DNA of 64,000 bases. Origin: Clostridia bacterium. Lineage in GTDB: Bacteria > Bacillota > Clostridia > Christensenellales > UBA3700. Location: positions 1 through 64,000 of the forward strand of contig JAIDRT010000053.1 of NCBI GenBank assembly GCA_029061605.1. The letters run 5' to 3'. The position numbers and the translations under genes are program-made. Shown here one piece after another: positions 18,101-26,998 of this stretch. The notes under the pieces were generated by a model that searched no databases, had not been told where the DNA came from, and worked only from the letters and a program-made list of their open reading frames with translations. Numbering within the stretch: the first letter of the stretch is position 1; every line of letters starts with the position of its first letter.

Positions 18101-19986
18101 TTCGTAAAATCCTTAATCGCTTTCCAAACTTGCTTGATCTCTTTTTGTTGCAGCTTACTTTGATTTAATAAAATAAAATGCTTGTTCAAATCTTCTTCAT
18201 CAAATAAAACAAAACACTCTGCGCTTGTTCCTTTACCTCGGCCACCCCTGCCTGATTCTTGCACGTAATCTTCCAAACTTGTGGAAATATCATAATGTAC
18301 TACTAGCCCTACATTATCCTTATCAACTCCCATACCAAAAGCCGTAGTGGCTACGATAATGCGGTTTTCACCTTTCATGAATTTGTCTTGATTATCCAAA
18401 CGCTCTTGCCTATCCATTTGCCCGTGATAATACACTGCACCACCACTAATGCCGTCTTGATTAAGTCTATCTGCTAAATTCTTAGCTCTTGCTGTTCTAG
18501 ATACGTAAACAATTGTCGGGCAATTATGAGAATCTAAAATTCTTCGCAACTCTTGATACTTTTCTTCCGCAGAACCTTGATTGTATACATAATATTTCAA
18601 GTTGGTTCTTTGTGCATTACTTCTAAACACCTCCAACTTCAATGATAACTTTGTTTCAAAATAACTAAGTATATCATCTATTACCTTTTGTTTAGCAGTT
18701 GCTGTAAAACATGAAACCGGTATATTCTCGTCAAGTTGTTTCTTCTCTTGATATTGCTTAATAAAGTCTCCAATGTACATATAATCCACACGGAAATCTT
18801 GTCCCCAAGATGAAAAACAATGCGCCTCGTCAATTACAAAACGAACTACGTTGCGTTTTAAAAGCAAACTCTCTATTGATTTTGATCGAAGACTTTCCGG
18901 AGAAATATACAGAAGCGATGCTGAGCCATCTTCAACTAAATCATACGCTTTATTGCGCTCTATTGGATCAATTGCGCCATTAATAGTTACGGCGCCAGTT
19001 ATACCCTTTTGATCAAGATTATCCACCTGGTCTTTCATTAATGATTGTAACGGAGATATAACAACAGTCAATCCTCTTACCGCTTCTCCTTGCACAAGAG
19101 CCGGCAACTGAAATGTTAATGATTTTCCTCCACCAGTCGGGAAAATTGCTAGCAATGACTTTCCATCAATTGCTGCAGAAACCGCTCTTTCTTGAAGTGG
19201 TTCTCCTTCATAACTTCTAAATTCATCATAATGAAAATATTTGTTAAGAGCCTTGAGTGGATTAATAGTATTGTTACAATAATTGCATCCCTCAATACAT
19301 CTACGATTCCTAAGGTCGTAGATTACATTCTCTACCCGTGGAAATTTCCAGGATACCCAATACGGCGTAACGAATTTGTTTTCAGTTGTATTAATTAATG
19401 CAAGTGAATATGCAAGTTCAACTGGATTGTTTGCCACGTACTTTGCAACATCTGCATTATAGCATATTCTATCCTTGAAATATTCTTTTATGAGTTCAAC
19501 ACAATTACATTCAGATGCAAAATCAACATATTTAAAGAAATCTCTGAATTCTCGTTTATCATGAAGCAAAGCATAGTAAATACTCTTGAGTCGATTATCC
19601 AATTTGTTAAAAATACTTACTTCTTCATAAAATAATTGACGTGCCAAAATCGAGTCTAAATATGGATTGTTTTGCTCATCTTCTGATATTATCTTATACT
19701 CTTTCCATATATCATGATGCGGTTTTAACGGAAATAACAAAGGAGACAAATTAAGCGTGTCAATAAACTTCCTAATAGGAGATTGCAAAATAGCATTTTT
19801 GACATATTTAAAATCATGTTCAAAAACATTGTGTCCACAAAGATACTCTGCATCTTGCAAAAACTTTGAAAAGCCAACCATATCATTTGAATGGAACTGG
19901 CCGTCTCTATAATTAGTTGCGCCCATATCTAAGACTTGCTTTCCTTGCGTGTCAGTTTCCAAATCAAAAAACACAATGCTTTTCAT
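15133..19986 (-). CDS. DnaQ-like exonuclease-RecQ-UvrD triple fusion
   Basis: A 1,617-residue protein joining three DNA-processing units. Residues 1-200 look like a DEDD 3'-5' exonuclease (FFDLETD at 6-12, GHNVFEHDF, a later NPYLDS). A CIEGCNYC cysteine cluster follows near 230. Residues 255-720 are a RecQ-type helicase: FPTGGGKSLTF (about 285), IDEAHCFSSWG (about 390), ESGRGGRG (about 580). Residues 1060-1520 are a UvrD-type SF1 helicase: AGPGSGKT, VIDEAQDM, GDDDQNIYEF, TIHKAKGREFDNV and VAMTRA. The start ATG has AAGG nine bases upstream. Its stop lies 27 bases before the RT fragment start, on the same strand, so helicase and RT form one operon. It might process phage DNA or the RT product (inference). 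Confidence 0.88.
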   Translation of the reverse strand: MKSIVFFDLETDTQGKQVLDMGATNYRDGQFHSNDMVGFSKFLQDAEYLCGHNVFEHDFKYVKNAILQSPIRKFIDTLNLSPLLFPLKPHHDIWKEYKIISEDEQNNPYLDSILARQLFYEEVSIFNKLDNRLKSIYYALLHDKREFRDFFKYVDFASECNCVELIKEYFKDRICYNADVAKYVANNPVELAYSLALINTTENKFVTPYWVSWKFPRVENVIYDLRNRRCIEGCNYCNNTINPLKALNKYFHYDEFRSYEGEPLQERAVSAAIDGKSLLAIFPTGGGKSLTFQLPALVQGEAVRGLTVVISPLQSLMKDQVDNLDQKGITGAVTINGAIDPIERNKAYDLVEDGSASLLYISPESLRSKSIESLLLKRNVVRFVIDEAHCFSSWGQDFRVDYMYIGDFIKQYQEKKQLDENIPVSCFTATAKQKVIDDILSYFETKLSLKLEVFRSNAQRTNLKYYVYNQGSAEEKYQELRRILDSHNCPTIVYVSRTARAKNLADRLNQDGISGGAVYYHGQMDRQERLDNQDKFMKGENRIIVATTAFGMGVDKDNVGLVVHYDISTSLEDYVQESGRGGRGKGTSAECFVLFDEEDLNKHFILLNQSKLQQKEIKQVWKAIKDFTKIRNTTSQSALEIARAAGWDDTVNQREMESRIRTAIAALEEVGFIKRGQNMPRIYANSLLVNNMLETRNSIIASQKFANDKDKQDAIRLIKSLISAKSHEALDNCEGETRVDYLSDRLGIVKENIIRIINALREERILADAKDLIALIKSNGRANASLAILSEYAKIEKLIIEVVSEEEKRINLKEINKIFEESIPTVNIKKIRDILNFYEIKHLIKKANTEIKDLIIVKSNYSTDYLIEKSEQRLQLANFIIKYLFQKGLESSNRVKKDEIGVEFSCLELKEQYANGTLLGNGCTSDEVDDALYYLSRIKALRLDGAFLVAYNAMRIERIEDMKRQYTKEDYKRLDEFYKSKIQQIHIVGEYAKKMAQDEQGAQLFVKDYFSLNHDSFLRKYFKGRESEISKNITPKKYKKLFGELSSKQLSIIKDASSKYIVVAAGPGSGKTKVLVHKLASLYMMEDIKHEQMLMLTFSRAAATEFKKRLMSPDMIGNAANFIQISTFHSYCFDLLGRVGTLTDTDTIIERAVEGIRSGEIETNKITKSVLVIDEAQDMSETEFSLVQALMEVNDDMRVIAVGDDDQNIYEFRKSDSKYLKSLITDYKATKYELLENYRSGRNIVELANKFVTTLSNRLKETPIKAVRKENGQVFITRYISPNILEPVVEDIMNKDLSGSVCILTETNDDAATIAGMLNNNGVSARLIQDNNGFNIYNLVEMRYFVDSLGLREDDYFIDNEIWERAKRKTAQEYSQSSAYDYVKNLIADFESTNKKTKYKTDFLQFIYESKLEDFCKTQNSQIVVSTIHKAKGREFDNVFLVLKQTPTTDEKKRLIYVAMTRAINNLYIHCNTNYFEMINASGVVEKVDNTMYKESGEMILPVSFKGVHLSSFYFLKKDIEGLKSGDALSIKKERVELADGRKVEKYICFNSLGNKVLQLSDAMNARIDGFVAKGFTPVSATVRMIVWWKKTDELGKEYQETKIVLPDIKFMKNDNK

Positions 19987-20038
19987 CTTGCCATCCTTGT
20001 AAAATTATTTATTAAATTCTTCGCTATTAAGTATATTT

Positions 20039-20067
20039 ATTGTATCATATATATTCAATCTTGTAAA
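20039..20067 (-). promoter_or_regulatory. Promoter of the helicase fusion-RT operon
   Basis: TTTACA, 17 bases, TACAAT on the minus strand, with a TG one base before the -10 box. It lies about 55 bases before the start codon of the DnaQ-RecQ-UvrD gene. Confidence 0.7.
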
Positions 20068-20773
20068 TGGGACGAAATAAAATATATCTTCTAAAATCAA
20101 TTGGTTTTTACAAAAAAAATTGCGAAATATTTTGTAGAATGCCCCCAATTTTTACAATTTTACTACAAAAGAAGGTCGCGAATTTTATTTTACTCAAAAT
20201 TACTAAAAATCAATAGAAATTAGCAAGAAAAAATAGATGATCCTGAAACACAGGATTTAATGGGTTCGGTGTTGAATTCGCATTCGATTTTGTGAAAATA
20301 GATGTCAATAACGACAAATAGATATCAGTCAATGTCGGTAGGCATCAGACTGATTGAGAGACTTGAAAACCAATTGGGCGCAAGCCCACGAAATGGGTGA
20401 ATTCTTACGTTTCCTTCATTAGTGATCTGCAAGCGCCAGCAAGTGCATTTTGCACTTTTTCTTATGTAGGAAAGTCTTAGATTTAAATAGCTATCAAAGA
20501 AATAATGCTTAAACAGCCTATCCAACTTTTTAGCAAACGTAACTAGTCTCACTGATTATCTAAGCCATTCACTTTTCTTATCTTGCACAATAACACAATT
20601 CTCATTTTTTACGATTATGCCACATTATTAGTCACTAAATCTTCTCTTTATTTAAACAATTATGTTTTTTATTGTTTAAAAAATATAAGGACAAAATATT
20701 AACCAAATGTAAAAATTTTGATTCACCAATAACTATAATAGCAGACAATTATTATATAGAAATATAAATATAT
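20068..20773. other. Gene-poor AT-rich stretch at the edge of the defence island
   Basis: About 700 bases without a convincing gene. A 75-codon minus-strand frame at 20325-20552 has no Shine-Dalgarno site and no recognisable family. The stretch holds several small hairpins: ATCCTG/CAGGAT at 20240-20256, GGGC/GCCC near 20377, and a 7-bp stem followed by a T run at 20441-20462. It may hold a small RNA or the remnant of a mobile element; neither is shown. Confidence 0.4.
20441..20462 (+). terminator. Terminator-like hairpin in the gene-poor stretch
   Basis: AAGTGCA, a TTT loop and TGCACTT, followed by TTTCTT, reads as a short intrinsic terminator on the plus strand. No plus-strand gene precedes it, so it would end a small non-coding transcript, or it is a chance structure. 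Confidence 0.4.
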
Positions 20774-23700
20774 TTATCTATCGCGAATACAGTCTATAGG
20801 TTTTTTCCTTGACATCTTGTATATTGGTATCAAACTTGCTATCACTGCGATTGCTATACTGATAATTATCATTATTGCAATTTGTCTTATGCCAAAAAAC
20901 AATACGGTAAATCCCACTTGAGTCATATTCTGAATTATCACGTTCAATCCCATACAAGCAAATACTGTAACTATAATAGATAAAATTGCATTTATCATTG
21001 CAATTATTATACTTTCGTTTACAAATATTGCAAAGACGTCGCTTGCTTTTGCGCCCAACGCTCGCAATATGCCTATATCTCTCTTTTTGTTGGATATAGA
21101 AGTGCCTATATAATTGCCCATCATCATAATTGAAAACAATCCGAGTCCAAGTCCTATTATCAGTATTATTCCTCGCATATCATTCAACGGTTCTTGCACT
21201 AATTCGAGCTCAAGAGCAACGCCGTCGTGCATTCTCAATACTCTATTGCCATCCTCATAAAGTACGCTGACAAGTTTTTGTAATTGAGAGTCGTGTCTTG
21301 GCATAGGCGCAAGCAAAAAGCAAAACGGTTCAGGTTCGATGTCTTTCATACTTTCATACATCTTATTGTTGAAAACAAAAGTATCCTTATCTACATCTTC
21401 AGGAAAGTCGTCTCTTGACACGTAAATTCCCACAATGCTTGCTTTTGTATCAACTGCGGTAAAATCCGCAAAATCGTCGCTTTTGTAATACAAATAGACG
21501 TCATTTAAATTTATATCTTTCAACGTCTGCAATTTTTTGTCGATATAAATAGCTTTTGAATCTATTCTTTCAATATCTTTGCCGCATCTTCCGCCTGTAA
21601 GATTGCTGTTGTATCCGCCTTCCATTTCCCAATATATTGTATGTTCAAAATCAAAATATCCGCCAAAAGCCGACCTTAACAAAAATCCGGCGTACATCAT
21701 TCTCCAATGACACTCCTTGAGTTTGGATAAATCATACTCCTTACGGTCGTAATCTACAAGCATATATTTTTCATCTCCGATATAAGCCGCCGAATACAAT
21801 CTACCTAAAACATATTCTACTATATTGTCAGGATACATCCAACTATCCCAGTTATCACCGCTGTTTGTATTCTCTGGAAAAGCGTCTATCCTTTCTAAAA
21901 CATACTCTTTGAAAATATTTAACTTTTCTATCTCTAAATTCTCCGCTTCTTCATAGCAGGCAATATATTTTGCATAATTTTCATAACGAGAATAGATATG
22001 ATACAAACTCATTGCTTTAAAAGATATTATTCCGTCGAAATAAGTTTTATCGTGATTGACGTATGTTTCTTTTTCTACTGACATATGATCTTGCAACAAC
22101 TTTATCGCAGCATTCAAACCTATGACATATTCATTGTCATTTAAATTAGAGCGTTTCTTTCCGTCAATCCATATTATATCTTTTGTTTTATTCAAATCTT
22201 TATCAGAAACTACTCCCCAAAATGTTGTAGTATCAATATTGCTTTGGGTATCCGCAACCCCGCCCAGCGATATGCCCAACTTGCCATTTGACGGAGCGCC
22301 GAAAGCCTCCCAACTTTCAACGTCTGCGGCGTGAGAATTGACGATAGCGTCATATCTATCTTGCGATACATAACCGATTGAATGATAGCCGTACCTAAAA
22401 TATTCAATACATTCGCTTTCCAAAATCTCTTGATTAAAATCTCGCGTAGCCGTATTGGACGGCTTAAGACAATCAAACTTCCCCTCCTTGTCGGCATTGG
22501 TATCAAGTACCCCGACGATTTTCCAATATTCCTCTCCCCAAATTGTACACATAAACAGTTCTTGCTCAATCAAAGATTGCGCCGTCCTGGACGTATCCGG
22601 CAGCACTGTTGTCGAACTATAATGTTCTCCGGGTTCAGCAGACGGATAAAATAACATAGTACCAGCGAGATTAATTTGGTCAAACAAATACTTGGTGATT
22701 ACAATCTCGTTGTCTTTTTCTGGCAAATTGCCTATCAAAGTAAAGTTCATTAAGTTAAAGATGTAACTCGACGCCGGATAGTATCCGTATATATATCTAT
22801 TATAGTAGCGAGAATTATTCCTGCCAGACAAATTATCAGGGTTTAGAAAATCTATTTCAACGCCTTGTTTACGGTTGGTAAACGTAGCGCCTACGTAAGT
22901 AATTCCCGTTTTTTGCTTTAATCTATTGATATCTTCAAGCGACGCTCCGTCTGTTTCGCCCAATTTGTCGGAACCTGACAATTTGAGATTTGCCGTAAAG
23001 GCAGATGCTTCATAATTTGAATCACGATATGCTTTCAATGCCATATCTTGCGCATTAAAAGCATTGAAAGTATCTACTACGCCAAATGCAGCGAAACTAA
23101 CCATACACAATAGTATTGTAATAAATAATCTTAACGGCTTACTCCAAACTCCGCTTGCTCCCATTTTTAAAGCATAACGGTATGGCAATTTAGAGCGTTT
23201 AGTCTTTGACTTTTTGTCAACTTGATTTCTTTCAAAAGGCTTTTCCGTCAAATTTTCCGCCGTATCCGAACTGACTTTGCCGTCTTTCAATCTAATAATT
23301 CTATCGGCGTACTTCTCGGCAAACTCCCTATCGTGTGACACGATTATTACCAGTTTGTCCTTGGACAACTTCTTCAACGTCTCTAATACTTGGATACCAG
23401 TCTCTTCGTCCAACGCTCCTGTAGGCTCATCTGCCAATATTATTTGGGGATTCTTTATCAATGCTCTGGCTATGGCAACTCTTTGCCTTTGTCCGCCTGA
23501 CAACTCACTGGGCTTTCTATAATCATAATCCTCTAAATCAACTTCTTTGAGAATGCTCTCCAATCGCTCTTTGTCGGCTTTCTGATTTTGCAATTCCAAT
23601 GCAAGCATTATATTTTCGCCGACAGTAAATTCGTCAAGCAAGTTGTATTCTTGAAAAATAAAGCCTATGTATTGATTGCGATAAGCGTCATAGTCGGCTC

Positions 23701-23923
23701 TCTTAAAGTCCTCTGACGACTTGCCGTCAATAATAATCTCGCCTTCATCGGCAAAATCAAGTCCGCCTATGATATTCAATAGCGTAGACTTACCGCTCCC
23801 CGATCTGCCCAATATAAATACCAATCCACGCTCTTCAAAAGACAACGAAACCCCTTGGAGCGCCTTTATAGGCACTCCTTTTCGGGGCTTATACGTTTTT
23901 GTTAAGTTTTTTAATTCAAGCAA
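20774..23923 (-). CDS. MacB-like ABC transporter, ATPase-permease fusion
   Basis: A 1,049-residue fusion of an ABC ATPase and an FtsX-type permease. The ATPase (1-225) has Walker A GRSGSGKST, signature LSGGQRQRVAIARAL, Walker B ILADEPTGALD and the H-loop IVSHD. A first membrane segment follows at about 263-285, then a very large external region (about 290-910), and three membrane segments at the C-terminus with the FtsX-type KRDIGILRALGAKASDVF loop. This is the MacB/LolD-E mechanotransmission class, which works on substrates outside the membrane such as peptides or lipoproteins. The start is a TTG with GGAGG seven bases before it; no ATG fits. No two-component system or partner protein lies next to it, and the substrate is unknown. 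Confidence 0.88.
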   Translation of the reverse strand: MLELKNLTKTYKPRKGVPIKALQGVSLSFEERGLVFILGRSGSGKSTLLNIIGGLDFADEGEIIIDGKSSEDFKRADYDAYRNQYIGFIFQEYNLLDEFTVGENIMLALELQNQKADKERLESILKEVDLEDYDYRKPSELSGGQRQRVAIARALIKNPQIILADEPTGALDEETGIQVLETLKKLSKDKLVIIVSHDREFAEKYADRIIRLKDGKVSSDTAENLTEKPFERNQVDKKSKTKRSKLPYRYALKMGASGVWSKPLRLFITILLCMVSFAAFGVVDTFNAFNAQDMALKAYRDSNYEASAFTANLKLSGSDKLGETDGASLEDINRLKQKTGITYVGATFTNRKQGVEIDFLNPDNLSGRNNSRYYNRYIYGYYPASSYIFNLMNFTLIGNLPEKDNEIVITKYLFDQINLAGTMLFYPSAEPGEHYSSTTVLPDTSRTAQSLIEQELFMCTIWGEEYWKIVGVLDTNADKEGKFDCLKPSNTATRDFNQEILESECIEYFRYGYHSIGYVSQDRYDAIVNSHAADVESWEAFGAPSNGKLGISLGGVADTQSNIDTTTFWGVVSDKDLNKTKDIIWIDGKKRSNLNDNEYVIGLNAAIKLLQDHMSVEKETYVNHDKTYFDGIISFKAMSLYHIYSRYENYAKYIACYEEAENLEIEKLNIFKEYVLERIDAFPENTNSGDNWDSWMYPDNIVEYVLGRLYSAAYIGDEKYMLVDYDRKEYDLSKLKECHWRMMYAGFLLRSAFGGYFDFEHTIYWEMEGGYNSNLTGGRCGKDIERIDSKAIYIDKKLQTLKDINLNDVYLYYKSDDFADFTAVDTKASIVGIYVSRDDFPEDVDKDTFVFNNKMYESMKDIEPEPFCFLLAPMPRHDSQLQKLVSVLYEDGNRVLRMHDGVALELELVQEPLNDMRGIILIIGLGLGLFSIMMMGNYIGTSISNKKRDIGILRALGAKASDVFAIFVNESIIIAMINAILSIIVTVFACMGLNVIIQNMTQVGFTVLFFGIRQIAIMIIISIAIAVIASLIPIYKMSRKKPIDCIRDR

Positions 23924-24025
23924 AAATCATCCTCCATTTATATAATGAATAAGTCCAATGCTTTTTGCAAGTACTCCTCTACACTAATAGTTCAGCGCCT
24001 GTACCTTTGATAAAAATCTATAAAA

Positions 24026-24334
24026 TTAAATCATATTTATATCATTGTCATCAATATGAATCTCTTCCGTATGAGAATTCTCAACTTGATTATTCTCATC
24101 TTCGTGCCCTTTAACTACCATACTTAGCGGCATACCGCAATACTTGACTTGAAATGTCTCATCATCCGTGCAAAGATAGATAATACCTTCTATCAAACCG
24201 ACAATTGCTGGAATACCTGTCCAACAGAAAAGCAAATAAACAATACCCCAACCTATTTTACCTAAATAAAACTTGTGTATTCCCAAGTCTCCAAGCAAAA
24301 TTGCAAGAATACCTGCAACATATTTATTCTTCAT
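24026..24334 (-). CDS. TM2 domain-containing small membrane protein
   Basis: A 102-residue protein beginning MKNKYVAGILAILLG, with the TM2 domain hallmarks LGDLGIHKFYLGK and a second hydrophobic segment (IPAIVGLIEGIIYL), then a hydrophilic acidic tail. I chose the second ATG (24334) because GGAGGG lies immediately before it; the upstream ATG overlaps this site. TM2 proteins are widespread small membrane proteins of unknown function. It lies between the ABC transporter and the capsule operon and is likely transcribed on its own. Confidence 0.82.
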   Translation of the reverse strand: MKNKYVAGILAILLGDLGIHKFYLGKIGWGIVYLLFCWTGIPAIVGLIEGIIYLCTDDETFQVKYCGMPLSMVVKGHEDENNQVENSHTEEIHIDDNDINMI

Positions 24335-24483
24335 AATTCCCTCCATAATTTTGATTTGCCTAATCTTTATTACGTCACATTTAATTTTTTGCTAACGCTA
24401 TACATAAATTATTTTGGTCATTATATAAATTTTTATGCACATTTATTACTTGTATTAAAAACACGCTATTCTTTCATAAGCAA

Positions 24484-24500
24484 AGACAAATCAATTGTCT
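24484..24500 (-). terminator. Possible terminator of the capsule operon
   Basis: A weak 6-bp stem (AGACAA/TTGTCT) with a five-base loop just downstream of rfbC, followed on the minus strand by a short T-rich stretch. It is the only hairpin seen at the operon end. Confidence 0.35.
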
Positions 24501-24511
24501 GAGAATATAAT

Positions 24512-25120
24512 CTAATTCTTATAATTGAGTTGTTTTAAAGTAGGCCAAGATTTATCTTTTTCGCTCATTATAATTGGAGATCCGTCTGGAAGTACGTATC
24601 CAAGCGAACTTGCAGAGCCTTTGTATTCTCCTTCAACTCCCCAATCAATTTTTATGCTTGGATCATTCCAAGCAATACCGCCCTCATCACCTGGATGATA
24701 AAAATCTGTCACCTTATAGCAAAACTCAGCAATATCTGAAAGTACCAAAAATCCGTGCGCAAATCCCTCAGAAATATAGAATTGCTTTTTGTTTTCTTCC
24801 GTAAGTTCGACGCCATACCATTTACCATAAGTCTTACTATTTTTGCGCATATCCACCGCTACGTCAAACACTCTACCTTTGATAACTCTAACAAGTTTGC
24901 CTTGAGGAAACTGTTTTTGAAAATGCAATCCTCTCAAAACACCTTTGCTACTCATAGACTGATTATCTTGCACAAAATTCATATTAAGCCCGGATTCTTC
25001 CATATCGCGCTTATTATAAGTTTCCATAAAATATCCACGATTATCAGTATGAACATTCGGCTCTATTATATATAATCCTTCTATACCGCCAACGTTTCTT
25101 TCAATTTTAATTTGTCCCAT
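24512..25120 (-). CDS. rfbC: dTDP-4-dehydrorhamnose 3,5-epimerase
   Basis: A 202-residue cupin enzyme that epimerises dTDP-4-keto-6-deoxyglucose at C3 and C5, the third step to dTDP-L-rhamnose. The family segments are clear: VLRGLHFQKQFPQGKLV with the active-site histidine, GRVFDVAVDMR, FYISEGFAHGFLVLSD, and the CYKVTDFYHPGDEGGIAWND region. It overlaps rfbD by 14 bases and is the last gene of the capsule operon. The order rfbA-rfbB-rfbD-rfbC within an overlapping run means all four activities are made together. Confidence 0.96.
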   Translation of the reverse strand: MGQIKIERNVGGIEGLYIIEPNVHTDNRGYFMETYNKRDMEESGLNMNFVQDNQSMSSKGVLRGLHFQKQFPQGKLVRVIKGRVFDVAVDMRKNSKTYGKWYGVELTEENKKQFYISEGFAHGFLVLSDIAEFCYKVTDFYHPGDEGGIAWNDPSIKIDWGVEGEYKGSASSLGYVLPDGSPIIMSEKDKSWPTLKQLNYKN

Positions 25121-25973
25121 TGTTAATCTCCTTTAAATACCTAATTAATGCATCTTGCCACGTAGGTAGTAATTCAAATCCGTTTTCTACAAGTTTACTT
25201 TTATCAAGTCTGCTATTATAAGGTCTTGATGCCTTAGAAAGTCCATACTCAACAGTAGTTACAGGAACTACTTCTGTCGAATATCCCGCTTGTTTAAAAA
25301 TTTCTTTTGCAAAATCATACCAACTGATATATCCCCCCTCATTTGTTGCGTGATAGAAACCATATTTATCAGTTTCTATCATATCTACAAGCAACCTAGC
25401 CAAATCATAAGTATAAGTAGGCGTACCAATTTGGTCGTTAACAACTTTTAATACATCATACATCTGACCAATTTTTAACATAGTCTTTATAAAATTATTA
25501 CCATTCTTACCAAATACCCACGCTATTCTTACTATAAAATACTTTTCAAGATTCTTTACTACGGCAAATTCTCCTTCAAGTTTGGTCTTGCCATAAACGT
25601 TTAAAGGCTTATAATCTTTACAATCTGGTTGCCAAGGAAGTATACCTTTCCCATCAAAAACATAGTCGGTAGAGATATACATCATTTTACACCCCAACTT
25701 GCCACACTCCTTTGCAATATTTTCGGTTCCAACAGCATTGACGAGTCGTACTTTTTCCACATTTTCTTCTGCGGCGTCAACCATCGTCCACGCGGCACAA
25801 TGTATAACAGCCTCAGGTTTGACTCTTTGTAAAACAAGGCTGACTTGCTCTCTATCAGTTATGTCCATATCTTCGACATCAACACCAATGCTTTTATGTC
25901 CACGTTTTTCAAGTTCATTTACTACATCAAAACCAAGTTGTCCTCTAACTCCTGTCACTAATACTTTCATCAC
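25107..25973 (-). CDS. rfbD: dTDP-4-dehydrorhamnose reductase
   Basis: A 288-residue short-chain dehydrogenase that reduces the 4-keto intermediate to dTDP-L-rhamnose. It has the nucleotide-binding start VTGVRGQLGFDVV, the catalytic YGKTKLEGE (YxxxK) and the RfbD-typical FIVRIAWVFGKNGNNFI and SRPYNSRLDKSKL segments. It overlaps rfbB by 4 bases at the start and rfbC by 14 at the end. A second methionine directly follows the first, so the exact start is uncertain by one codon. Confidence 0.96.
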   Translation of the reverse strand: MMKVLVTGVRGQLGFDVVNELEKRGHKSIGVDVEDMDITDREQVSLVLQRVKPEAVIHCAAWTMVDAAEENVEKVRLVNAVGTENIAKECGKLGCKMMYISTDYVFDGKGILPWQPDCKDYKPLNVYGKTKLEGEFAVVKNLEKYFIVRIAWVFGKNGNNFIKTMLKIGQMYDVLKVVNDQIGTPTYTYDLARLLVDMIETDKYGFYHATNEGGYISWYDFAKEIFKQAGYSTEVVPVTTVEYGLSKASRPYNSRLDKSKLVENGFELLPTWQDALIRYLKEINNGTN

Positions 25974-26998
25974 TTTCTATCCCCATACATCTTTTTATAA
26001 TAGTTTTGATATTCTCCGGAAATTATTGTTTCCCACCACTCACGATTTTCAAGATACCATTTGATTGTCTTCTTGATCCCTTCCTCAAACGTTGTTTCAG
26101 GAAGCCAACCAAGTTCGTTGTATATTTTTGTAGGATCAATTGCATAACGTAAATCGTGTCCCTTTCTATCGGCAACATAAATGATTAAGTTCTCAGATTT
26201 TCCAATCTCTTTACAAATTATCTTAACGATATCAATATTTTTCATTTCGTTATGCCCGCCTACATTATATACTTCTCCAACTTTTCCTTTGTGTATAATA
26301 AGATCTATCGCCTTGCAATGATCTTCAACATACAACCAATCCCGCACATTTTCCCCCTTTCCATATACTGGTAGAGGCTTATCATTTAAAGCATTGGCTA
26401 TCATTAGCGGAATTAGCTTTTCTGGAAAATGATATGGACCGTAATTGTTGGAACAACGACTTATTGTCACAGGTAAACCATACGTTCTGTGATAAGATAG
26501 AACAAGTAAATCTGCCGACGCCTTACTTGATGAATAAGGACTGCTTGTATGAATAGGCGTTGTTTCCGTAAAAAATAAGTCAGGACGATCTAATGGCAAA
26601 TCACCATACACCTCATCAGTTGAAACTTGGTGATACCTTTGAATACCATATTTTCTGCACGCGTCCATAAGAACTGCCGTTCCTAAGATATTAGTCTGCA
26701 AAAAAATGCCTGGGTCCTCTATACTTCTATCGACGTGGCTTTCTGCCGCGAAATTGACAACTATATTGGGTTTTTCTTCTTCAAACAGTTTTTCCACTGC
26801 TTTTCTATCGCAAATATCACCTTTTACAAAACGAAAATTCGGCTTATCCAGTACACTTTTAAGCGTTGATAAATTTCCTGCATACGTAAGTTTATCCAAG
26901 CACACAATTCGATACTTTGGATATTTTGCGAGCATATGAAATACAAAATTGCTACCAATAAAACCTGCTCCGCCAGTAACTATAATCGTTTTTTCCAT
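25970..26998 (-). CDS. rfbB: dTDP-glucose 4,6-dehydratase
   Basis: A 342-residue extended SDR that turns dTDP-glucose into dTDP-4-keto-6-deoxyglucose. It has the Rossmann motif GGAGFIGSNFV, the substrate segment AAESHVDRSI, and the active site YSSSKASADLLV. It starts in a one-base TAATG overlap with rfbA and overlaps rfbD by 4 bases. Confidence 0.97.
   Translation of the reverse strand: MEKTIIVTGGAGFIGSNFVFHMLAKYPKYRIVCLDKLTYAGNLSTLKSVLDKPNFRFVKGDICDRKAVEKLFEEEKPNIVVNFAAESHVDRSIEDPGIFLQTNILGTAVLMDACRKYGIQRYHQVSTDEVYGDLPLDRPDLFFTETTPIHTSSPYSSSKASADLLVLSYHRTYGLPVTISRCSNNYGPYHFPEKLIPLMIANALNDKPLPVYGKGENVRDWLYVEDHCKAIDLIIHKGKVGEVYNVGGHNEMKNIDIVKIICKEIGKSENLIIYVADRKGHDLRYAIDPTKIYNELGWLPETTFEEGIKKTIKWYLENREWWETIISGEYQNYYKKMYGDRK

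Noticed and set aside
1-20000. Prophage or integrative element carrying the defence genes
   Set aside because: No integrase, transposase, structural gene, tRNA or flanking direct repeat could be identified in the window.
20325-20552. 75-codon minus-strand frame in the gene-poor stretch
   Set aside because: No ribosome binding site, odd composition, no family; its region holds hairpins that suggest RNA or remnant DNA instead.
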